6,512 nt of DNA, from contig CAMCNM010000112.1 in NCBI GenBank assembly GCA_945876015.1, forward strand, positions 1-6,512, given 5' to 3'. Source of the stretch: Gemmatimonas phototrophica. GTDB lineage: Bacteria > Gemmatimonadota > Gemmatimonadetes > Longimicrobiales > Gaopeijiaceae. The notes under the pieces are model-generated. The model had not been told where the DNA came from. It did not search any database and was given only the letters and a program-made list of their open reading frames with translations. Shown here one piece after another: positions 1 through 6,512 of this stretch; position 1 is the stretch's first letter; the number at the start of each line of letters is the position of its first letter. Made by a program: the position numbers and the translations under genes.

Positions 1-838
1 CCACGCCCTGCTCCATCGTGATGCACGCGTCGGACGCGGTGCCCACGCCGGCGTCAACGATCACCGGCACCGTCAGCCGCCGCTTGATCTCACGGATGAA
101 GTACGGGTTCACCACGCCGAGCCCGCTGCCGATCGGGCTGGCGAGCGGCATCACCGAGACGCAGCCGGCGTCCTCGAGCCGGAGCGCGGTGATCAGATCG
201 TCGTTGGTGTACGCCATCACCTTGAAGCCCTCGGCCACCAGCACCTTGGCCGCTTCGATCGTCGCCTGGGTGTCGGGCAGCAGCGTCTCCGCGTCCCCGA
301 TCACCTCGAGCTTGAGCCACTCGTTGCAGCCCGCGGCGCGCGCGAGCCGCGCGTAGCGGATCGCCTCGTCCGCCGTGTAGCAGCCGGCGGTGTTGGCGAG
401 CAGGAAGAACTCGGCGGGATCGATGTGTTGGAGGATCCCTTCCTTGCGGTCGAGATCCACGCGCCGGACCGCGACTGTCACCATCTCGGTGCCGCTCGCG
501 CGCAGCGCTTCGATCATCACGTCGGTGCTCTTGTACTTGCCGGTGCCGAGGATGAGGCGGGAGCGGAACTCCTTCCCTCCGATCACGAGCGGCTCGCGCT
601 CGACTTCGGCCAGGGACAGTGGAGGCGTCTCGAGGTCGGCGTCCGTCGAGGAGGACGCGTCACCGCGTAGCCGGATGCGCGTCGTCTCGTGGCTGATCTC
701 GCCCTTCGCGTGACGCCGCGGCGCGACCGGCGGATCCGCGCGCACCACACCACCTCCCGCGATGGTCACCGGGCTCGCCGCATCGGCCGGGCCGACATCG
801 GCGGGCGCGCCGTCATCGCGGTTCTTCGTCGTCGCCAT
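1..838 (-). CDS. thiG: Thiazole synthase ThiG, 3' end beyond the left window edge
   Basis: ThiG is the cytoplasmic TIM-barrel enzyme that builds the thiazole phosphate of thiamine from deoxyxylulose 5-phosphate, dehydroglycine and sulfur delivered by ThiS thiocarboxylate. My translation of the reverse complement gives 279 open codons. Family motifs seen: LILGTGKYKS (residues 95-104), the NEWLKLEVIGD stretch (172-182), where K176 matches the Schiff-base lysine known in ThiG, the VMPLASPIGSGLGV phosphate-site segment (229-242), and VPVIVDAGVGTASDA (257-271). The conserved core starts near residue 83 (PLVIGGKEF), leaving an N-terminal extension of about 82 residues rich in Ala, Gly, Pro and Asp that ordinary ThiG lacks. 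The ATG at 838 has GGAG seven bases upstream (849-846). A second start, GTG at 745, has GGGAGG at 758-753 with a seven-base gap and would shorten the extension to about 51 residues. The gap to thiS is 22 bp. The stop codon is not in the window. Confidence 0.96.
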   Translation of the reverse strand, partial: MATTKNRDDGAPADVGPADAASPVTIAGGGVVRADPPVAPRRHAKGEISHETTRIRLRGDASSSTDADLETPPLSLAEVEREPLVIGGKEFRSRLILGTGKYKSTDVMIEALRASGTEMVTVAVRRVDLDRKEGILQHIDPAEFFLLANTAGCYTADEAIRYARLARAAGCNEWLKLEVIGDAETLLPDTQATIEAAKVLVAEGFKVMAYTNDDLITALRLEDAGCVSVMPLASPIGSGLGVVNPYFIREIKRRLTVPVIVDAGVGTASDACITMEQGV

Positions 839-860
839 CTCTACTCTCCGCTCACGTGTC

Positions 861-1073
861 TCAGGCCCCGCCCCCAACGAAGTGCACCAGCTCCAGGCGG
901 TCTCCCTCGCGCACCTCGACCTCGTCGTAGCGCGCGCGGGCGAGGATCTCGCGATTGCGCTCGACGACGACCATCCCGGGCTGGAGCTCGAGCGACTCGA
1001 GCAGCCCGCGCACTGTGAGTCCGGAACGCAGGTCGCGCTCCTTCCCGTTGAGCTGGACGCGGATCGTATCCAC
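861..1073 (-). CDS. thiS: Sulfur carrier protein ThiS
   Basis: ThiS is a small ubiquitin-fold protein whose C-terminal glycine is adenylated and converted to a thiocarboxylate, which hands sulfur to ThiG. The protein has 70 residues, normal for the family. The stretch VVVERNREIL (35-44), the RYDEVEV segment (48-54), GD (57-58) and the ending LVHFVGGG (62-69) match the Bacillus type of ThiS as I remember it. The last codon before TGA is GCC, so the encoded tail is Gly-Gly-Gly-Ala instead of ending at glycine; this would have to be trimmed or tolerated. The start is GTG at 1073, directly touching the TAG stop of the upstream tenI-like gene (TAG then GTG, no gap), with a run of five G about ten bases upstream. 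This strongly suggests translational coupling. thiG follows after 22 bp, the usual partner order. Confidence 0.93.
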   Translation of the reverse strand: MDTIRVQLNGKERDLRSGLTVRGLLESLELQPGMVVVERNREILARARYDEVEVREGDRLELVHFVGGGA

Positions 1074-1700
1074 CTAGAGAGCCCCCAAGTAGTCGGCCAC
1101 CGCCGCCGCCGGATCGGCGGCGGACCAGATCCCACGCATCACCGCGACACCCTGGGCCCCGGCGAGGACGACCTCCGGCACCCGCTCCACGGTGATCCCT
1201 CCGATGGCCAGGAGGGGGAGGCCGACAGCGGCCCGGACCTGGGCCACACCTGCCGGCCCCGAGCCGGCTCGACCCGGGTGTGAGGCGGTCGCAAACACCG
1301 TGCCCACCACAAGATAGTCCGCGTCAGCGCTCGCCGCCCGGGCGTCCGGGGCGTCATGCACAGATACCCCGAGCCAGCGGTTCGGGGGCAGGAGCGGCCG
1401 CACGACGGACGGGGGCAGCGAGCGCCGTCCGAGATGGATCCCGTCCAGATCGGCGACCAGGGTCACGTCCACCCGGTCGTTCGCGAACAGCAGCGCGCCC
1501 GCGGCGCGCGCGGCGGCTCTCAGCTCCACGGCCACCGCGTAGAGGCGCGCGCCCTCGGTCGCCGGTCCCCGGAGATGGAGGGCCAAACGCCGCCCTCCGG
1601 CCGCGAGAACCCCACGCGCGCGGGCGACGAAGTCGGGACTCGCGAGGACCGCGTCGTCCGTGACGACGTGGAGCGGGGGAAGGGTATGGGTGGGCGGCAC
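1074..1700 (-). CDS. tenI: TenI/ThiE family protein, probably thiazole tautomerase TenI
   Basis: This 208-residue protein has the TIM-barrel fold pattern of the ThiE/TenI family: HVVTDD (11-16), ANDRVDV (73-79), DGIHLG (86-91), GVSVHD (111-116), ADYLVVGTVFATASHPG (127-143), LLAIGGIT (163-170) and GVAVMRGIWS (184-193). ThiE joins pyrimidine pyrophosphate and thiazole phosphate; TenI only aromatizes the ThiG product. By my alignment from memory to B. subtilis ThiE, several pyrophosphate and Mg2+ residues are lost: Lys61 becomes P46, Mg2+ ligand Asp112 becomes S94, and Lys159 becomes H141. Ser130 (S113), the GxSxH histidine (H115) and Asn92-Asp93 (N74-D75) remain. The VAVMRGIWS segment resembles TenI (AVMSGIFS) more than ThiE. 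Its place directly before thiS and thiG also fits TenI as in Bacillus. Annotation pipelines would probably call it thiE. The start is GTG at 1700, three bases after the fmt stop. Confidence 0.82.
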   Translation of the reverse strand: MPPTHTLPPLHVVTDDAVLASPDFVARARGVLAAGGRRLALHLRGPATEGARLYAVAVELRAAARAAGALLFANDRVDVTLVADLDGIHLGRRSLPPSVVRPLLPPNRWLGVSVHDAPDARAASADADYLVVGTVFATASHPGRAGSGPAGVAQVRAAVGLPLLAIGGITVERVPEVVLAGAQGVAVMRGIWSAADPAAAVADYLGAL

Positions 1701-1703
1701 GAC

Positions 1704-2660
1704 CTAGTCGAGGCGATCGCCCTCGGCGACGCCCCGTCCGCGGATCCAGTCGGTCGCGGCCATACGCCGCTTCCCGGTCGGCTGCACCTCTCCGATCGAG
1801 ACCCATCCATCCCGCGCCGCGACCCAGAGCCCTTCGCCCGGATCCGCGCGAACCACGGCACCGGGAACCGCGGCGGAGCCGCGGTCGCCGCCGCCGGCGT
1901 CGCCGGAACGCACCTCGGCCCGGAAGAGCTTCACCGGCTCGCCCGCGAGCAGACTCCAGGCGCCGGGCACCTCGTCCATGCCGCGCACGTGGTTGGCGAC
2001 CTCCGCGGCGGTACGGTCCCAATCGACGCGCGCGATCGCCCGGTCCACCTTGGGCGCGAACGTGGCGAGATCGTGGTCCTGCTCGCGCTCCTCGACGCCG
2101 CCGAGCTGAAGGAGTGCGAGCGTCTCGACCAGCGCCTCGGCGCCGATCCCGGAGAGGCGCGCGGTCAGCTCGCTCGCGGTCTCGCTCGGTCCGATCGGCT
2201 CCTCGGTCTGGAACAGGATCGGACCCGCGTCCATGCCCGCCACCATGCGCATCACGGTGACACCCGTGACCTCGTGGCCGCGCGCGATGGCCCAGTTGAT
2301 CGGGGCGGCCCCGCGCAGCTCGGGCAGCAGGGACGCGTGGACGTTGATCGAGCCGCGGGGGGGAAGCTCGAGCACCTCGGGCTTCAGGATGTGGCCGTAC
2401 GCGACCACCACGGAGAGATCGGGCGTGAGCGCGCGCACGCTCGCCATGAACTCGTCGCCGCGCGGGCGATCCGGGGTGAGGATCGGGTAGCCCCCCTCTT
2501 CGATCGCTACCTGCTTCACCGCGGAGACCTTCATCTTCTGGCCGCGCCCGGCCGGGCGGTCGGGCTGCGTCACGACGCCCACGACCTCGTGCCCCTCCTC
2601 CGCCAGCGCGCGCAGCGAGGGCACCGCGAAATCTGGCGTCCCCCAAAAGAGGATCCTCAC
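1704..2660 (-). CDS. fmt: Methionyl-tRNA formyltransferase
   Basis: Fmt transfers the formyl group of 10-formyltetrahydrofolate to Met-tRNA(fMet) before initiation. The protein has 318 residues, close to the 315 of E. coli. It starts VRILFWGTPDFAVPSLRAL, the normal family start. The tRNA-contacting loop RPAGRGQKMKVSAVK is at 35-49. The formyltransferase signature INVHASLLPELRGAAPI (105-121) supplies N106 and H108, and GMDAGPIL (142-149) supplies D144, matching the catalytic Asn-His-Asp triad of the glycinamide formyltransferase fold. The C-terminal OB-like domain ends with the typical TGKRRMAATDWIRG segment. The GTG start at 2660 overlaps the def stop by four bases (GTGA, 2657-2660), so the pair is translationally coupled. 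The reading frame stays open further upstream, but that would put a non-homologous extension inside def and is not accepted. Confidence 0.97.
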   Translation of the reverse strand: MRILFWGTPDFAVPSLRALAEEGHEVVGVVTQPDRPAGRGQKMKVSAVKQVAIEEGGYPILTPDRPRGDEFMASVRALTPDLSVVVAYGHILKPEVLELPPRGSINVHASLLPELRGAAPINWAIARGHEVTGVTVMRMVAGMDAGPILFQTEEPIGPSETASELTARLSGIGAEALVETLALLQLGGVEEREQDHDLATFAPKVDRAIARVDWDRTAAEVANHVRGMDEVPGAWSLLAGEPVKLFRAEVRSGDAGGGDRGSAAVPGAVVRADPGEGLWVAARDGWVSIGEVQPTGKRRMAATDWIRGRGVAEGDRLD

Positions 2661-3196
2661 TTGCCGCCCTTCTTCTCCTCTTTCTCGGCCGCTTCCGCCT
2701 TCGCCTTCGTCCATTTCTGGATGAGCATGCGGCGCTTGAGCGGGCTCACGCGATCGAGAAAGAGGATGCCCTCGAGGTGATCGATCTCGTGCTGCAGAGC
2801 GCGCGCGAGGAGCGCCTCGGCTTCGATCGAGACCGGCTTCCCGTTCACGTCCACCGCCTCGACGCGGACGCCCCAGGGACGCTCGACGACTTCCTCGAGG
2901 CCAGGAATGCTCAGGCATCCCTCGGATTCCTTGTCGAGGTCGTCGGAGACCATGACGATGCGGGGGTTGATCAGCGCCATGCGTCCCGCCTCCGCATCCT
3001 TCTCGTCCCGGACGTCCACCACGAGAACCTGCTTGAGGACGCCGATCTGATTGGCCGCGAGACCGATGCCTTCGGCGTGATACATCGTCTCGAACATGTC
3101 GTTGACGAGCCGGGCCAGAGCACCGTCGAACGCATCCACGGTCGCCGCGCGCTGGCGCAGCACCGGGTCCCCCATGATGACGATCTCCCGAACCAT
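2657..3196 (-). CDS. def: Peptide deformylase
   Basis: Def removes the formyl group from the N-terminal methionine of new proteins, acting with Fe2+ near the ribosome exit. The protein has 179 residues. All three family motifs are intact: GIGLAANQ (43-50, with Q50), EGCLS (92-96, with metal ligand C94) and HEIDH (136-140, with metal ligands H136 and H140 and catalytic E137). The opening VREIVIMGDPVLR is the usual N-terminus, which supports ATG at 3196; the Shine-Dalgarno match there is weak. After about residue 160 the protein ends in a lysine- and glutamate-rich tail (KWTKAKAEAAEKEEKKGGK). Such basic tails occur in many deformylases and are thought to help ribosome docking; for this protein that is inference. 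It lies 14 bp after yajC and overlaps fmt. Confidence 0.98.
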   Translation of the reverse strand: MVREIVIMGDPVLRQRAATVDAFDGALARLVNDMFETMYHAEGIGLAANQIGVLKQVLVVDVRDEKDAEAGRMALINPRIVMVSDDLDKESEGCLSIPGLEEVVERPWGVRVEAVDVNGKPVSIEAEALLARALQHEIDHLEGILFLDRVSPLKRRMLIQKWTKAKAEAAEKEEKKGGK

Positions 3197-3210
3197 GGGT
3201 GGTGGACCCG

Positions 3211-3531
3211 TCAGGACACCTCGGCCTTGGCCGAGGTCACACGGGCGATGCGGCTACGCTCGACGTACATGCGGGACTCGGCGGACTTGAGAGTGATCTT
3301 GTCGTCCTCGACGTGGACCACCGTGCCGATGATGCCGCCCGTGGTGACGACCTCGTCGCCCTTCTTGAGCGCGGCCACCATCTCCGCGTGCTTTCGCGCC
3401 TCCTTCTGCTGCGGGCGGATCAGGAGGAGGTAGAAGATGCCGAAGATCGCGACCATCTGGATCGCGAACACGAGGGTGGCATTGCCGCCCTCGCGGGGGA
3501 CCATGAGGAGAAGCAGGGATGCGTGGATCAC
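3211..3531 (-). CDS. yajC: Preprotein translocase accessory subunit YajC
   Basis: YajC is a small inner-membrane protein that associates with SecD and SecF of the Sec export machinery. The protein has 106 residues. One membrane segment spans about residues 18-38 and runs into the family hallmark FYLLLIRPQQKEARKH (33-48), followed by the cytoplasmic LKKGDEVVTTGGIIGTV motif (55-69). The GTG start at 3531 has GGAG at 3541-3538 with a six-base gap. A later ATG at 3504 lacks a purine-rich leader, so GTG is preferred. With that start, residues 1-10 add a short second hydrophobic run. The gene lies 43 bp after tgt, its common neighbour, but secD and secF do not follow; def does, after 14 bp. Confidence 0.95.
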   Translation of the reverse strand: MIHASLLLLMVPREGGNATLVFAIQMVAIFGIFYLLLIRPQQKEARKHAEMVAALKKGDEVVTTGGIIGTVVHVEDDKITLKSAESRMYVERSRIARVTSAKAEVS

Positions 3532-3574
3532 CGGCCACTCCGGGCAGGTTGGGGGTCTACGGTCACGGGCACTA

Positions 3575-5109
<1,535 letters not shown>

Positions 5110-5215
5110 GATCCTTTTCCTGGGAAGGTGAGGCGGGAGGCCGCAGTCCAATGTTCGCGGCGCAGCGAAGATAATGTCTTTCCGGCGGCAGCAAAGGGTG
5201 TCGTCGAGGAGCCCG
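5110..5215 (-). promoter_or_regulatory. 106-bp spacer before the SET gene, with its ribosome site and a weak promoter-like pair
   Basis: This is the only gap over 45 bp between genes in the window. Next to the SET ATG lies AGGAAAAGGA (5121-5112), a good ribosome binding site. Further upstream, a locally AT-richer patch reads TTTGCT (5195-5190), a 16-base spacer and TATCTT (5173-5168), a poor match to a sigma-70 promoter. The ribosome site is well supported; the promoter is only a possibility. I see no clear hairpin plus T-run that would end queA transcription here. Confidence 0.35.
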
Positions 5216-6274
5216 TCAGACCACCGCCATGGCGTCCCCATACGAGTAGAAACGGTAGTGCTCGGACACCGCCGTCCGGTAGGCCTTCATCACCTGCTCG
5301 TAGCCTCCGAAGGCGGACACCAGCATGAGCAGGGTGGAGCGCGGCAGGTGGAAATTGGTCAGCAGGGCGTCCACCGCGCGGAACCGGTAGGGCGGCCGGA
5401 TGAACAACCGGGTGGAGCCCGCGCCCGGCAGCACGGTCCCGTCGTCCGTGGCCACCGTCTCGAGCGTCCGGGCCACTGTCGTGCCCACGGCCCAGCACCG
5501 TCCACCGGCCGCCCGCGCTTCGTTGATCGCCGCCGCGGCCGCCGGCTCCACCCGGTAGAACTCGGCGTGCATGTCGTGGCCGGCCGGATCGTCCTTCTCG
5601 ACCGGGCGGAACGTCCCGACCCCCACCTCGAGCGTGACCGCGACCCGGCGGACGCCGCGCGCCTCCAGCTCGGCGAGCAGCTCGGACGTGAAGTGGAGTC
5701 CGGCCGTGGGGGCGGCCACCGACCCCGGGAGGCGGGCGTAGACCGTCTGGTAGCGCTCCCGGTCGGCGGGCTCGTCCTCCCGGTCGAGGTAGGGCGGGAG
5801 CGGCACGTGGCCGTGGCGCTCGATCGCCTCGCGGGCGCTCCCCGGGCACTCGAGTCGGACCACGCGCCCGCCGCGCTCGGAAGCCGCGGATTCCAGGATC
5901 GCCACCTCGAGGTCGTCCGCCACCACGACGCGCCGTCCGGGCTTGAGCTTTCCGCCCGGCCGGACGAGCGCCTCCCACGTGCGGGGATCGACCGGATCGG
6001 CGTCGGGGGTCGGCCGGAGCAGCAGGATCTCGGAGGGCGCGCCCGTGGGCTTTCGGCCGAGCAGGCGCGCCGGCATCACGCGGCTGTCGTTCACGACCAG
6101 GACGTCGCCCGGCTCGAGCAACTGGGTCAGCCCTCGGAAGACGAGATGGCGGAGCGGAGATCCGTCCCGGGGGACCACGAGGAGCCGGCTCTGATCACGC
6201 ACCGGGGCCGGATAACGCGCGATCAGCTCGGGCGGGAGGTCGTACTCGTAGTCCGAGACGCGAGTGCCGCTCAC
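5216..6274 (-). CDS. queA: S-adenosylmethionine:tRNA ribosyltransferase-isomerase QueA
   Basis: QueA uses the ribose of S-adenosylmethionine to turn preQ1 in tRNA into epoxyqueuosine, the step after Tgt. The protein has 352 residues, within the family range. Motifs along the chain: YDLPPELIARYP (11-22), VNDSRVMPARLLG (61-73), GHVPLPPYLDR (155-165), DRERYQTVYA then GSVAAPTAGLHFT (171-196), VGTTVARTLE (263-272), and the ending DALLTNFHLPRSTLLMLVSAFGG plus YRFYSYGDAM (302-324 and 340-349). The stretch VTLEVGVGTFRPV (213-225) has glutamate (E216) where the family usually has histidine (VTLHVG). The start is GTG at 6274, 12 bp after the ruvB stop. The nearest purine-rich stretch is in the last ruvB codons, so initiation probably depends on coupling. 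Confidence 0.97.
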   Translation of the reverse strand: MSGTRVSDYEYDLPPELIARYPAPVRDQSRLLVVPRDGSPLRHLVFRGLTQLLEPGDVLVVNDSRVMPARLLGRKPTGAPSEILLLRPTPDADPVDPRTWEALVRPGGKLKPGRRVVVADDLEVAILESAASERGGRVVRLECPGSAREAIERHGHVPLPPYLDREDEPADRERYQTVYARLPGSVAAPTAGLHFTSELLAELEARGVRRVAVTLEVGVGTFRPVEKDDPAGHDMHAEFYRVEPAAAAAINEARAAGGRCWAVGTTVARTLETVATDDGTVLPGAGSTRLFIRPPYRFRAVDALLTNFHLPRSTLLMLVSAFGGYEQVMKAYRTAVSEHYRFYSYGDAMAVV

Positions 6275-6286
6275 GTGTGCGACGGC

Positions 6287-6512
6287 TTACTCCTCGAAGA
6301 ACGAGGACTGCGTCGCCGGACCCTTGCCCGGGCTTCCGTCCGAGCCGGGCAGCGCGTAGCCGAAGCGCTCGTACGCGCGCCGCGTCGCCTTGCGGCCCTG
6401 CGCGGTGCGCTGGAGGAAGCCCTCCTGAATGAGGAAGGGCTCGTAGACCTCCTCCAGCGTCATCTGATCCTCACCGAGCGCTACCGCGAGAGAGCTCAGC
6501 CCGACCGGTCCG
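6287..6512 (-). CDS. ruvB: Holliday junction DNA helicase RuvB, C-terminal part
   Basis: RuvB is the hexameric AAA+ motor that drives branch migration with RuvA. Only the last 74 codons are in the window; the ATPase domain lies beyond the right edge. My translation starts [20 protein letters not shown] and continues through [20 protein letters not shown] (residues 24-43 of the visible part), the winged-helix DNA-binding domain typical of the RuvB C-terminus. It ends with a Gly/Ser/Pro-rich tail and SSFFEE before TAA at 6289-6287. The order ruvB, queA, tgt, yajC is a common bacterial arrangement. Confidence 0.95.
   Translation of the reverse strand, partial: GPVGLSSLAVALGEDQMTLEEVYEPFLIQEGFLQRTAQGRKATRRAYERFGYALPGSDGSPGKGPATQSSFFEE

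Noticed and set aside
1354..2646. Minus-strand open frame of 430 codons overlapping fmt in another frame
   Set aside because: The translation is an Arg/Gly/Ala-rich low-complexity shadow, while fmt in the proper frame has all its family motifs.
1356..2780. Long plus-strand open frame of 474 codons opposite fmt and the tenI-like gene
   Set aside because: It is antisense to two well-matched genes, has no recognisable motifs, and is the kind of open frame that very GC-rich coding DNA produces by chance.
2661..2918. Extension of fmt upstream to 2918
   Set aside because: The segment lies inside def, reads as Arg-rich non-homologous sequence, and Fmt proteins begin at the VRILFWGTP segment.
3532..3574. 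Possible terminator or regulatory hairpin between tgt and yajC
   Set aside because: The 43 bases show no stable stem followed by a T-run; only the yajC ribosome site is recognisable.
5110..5241. In-frame start at 5241 for the SET gene
   Set aside because: It would overlap the end of queA and add 44 residues without SET similarity. ATG 5109 has a good ribosome site and begins the domain.

Overview
The window carries ten genes, all on the minus strand and tightly packed, from a high-GC bacterium (roughly 60 to 80% GC by hand count of sample rows). In the direction of transcription, from the right edge to the left, the order is ruvB (3' end only), queA, a small SET-domain gene, tgt, yajC, def, fmt, a tenI/thiE-family gene, thiS, and thiG (5' part only). 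I see no tRNA, rRNA, CRISPR array, insertion sequence or convincing terminator. The sequence does not fix the phylum. The ruvB-queA-tgt-yajC order is widespread in bacteria, and the tenI-thiS-thiG part resembles the Bacillus thiazole cluster in layout and residues. A deep-branching GC-rich lineage (Eisenbacteria or Gemmatimonadota type) is only a guess.

Right part (about 6512 to 3211): RuvB is the Holliday-junction motor. QueA and Tgt carry out consecutive steps in making queuosine at position 34 of tRNA. YajC is the small Sec-accessory membrane protein. A 130-residue SET-domain protein sits between queA and tgt, behind the only sizeable gap in the window (106 bp). Its stop codon overlaps the apparent tgt start as CTGA, and tgt has no ATG, GTG or TTG start near its expected N-terminus. 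secD and secF, which often follow yajC, are absent at this position.

Middle part (3196 to 1704): def (peptide deformylase) and fmt (methionyl-tRNA formyltransferase) overlap by GTGA. They form the usual pair that adds and removes the formyl group of initiator methionine.

Left part (1700 to 1): three genes for the thiazole half of thiamine follow fmt with gaps of 3, 0 and 22 bp, so they are probably transcribed with the translation genes. The first looks like TenI (thiazole tautomerase) rather than ThiE. ThiS ends in Gly-Gly-Gly-Ala, with one residue after the expected terminal glycine. ThiG has about 82 extra N-terminal residues and runs off the left edge. The points most worth checking are the SET gene inside the queuosine operon, the CTG start of tgt, the ThiS tail, and the TenI assignment.
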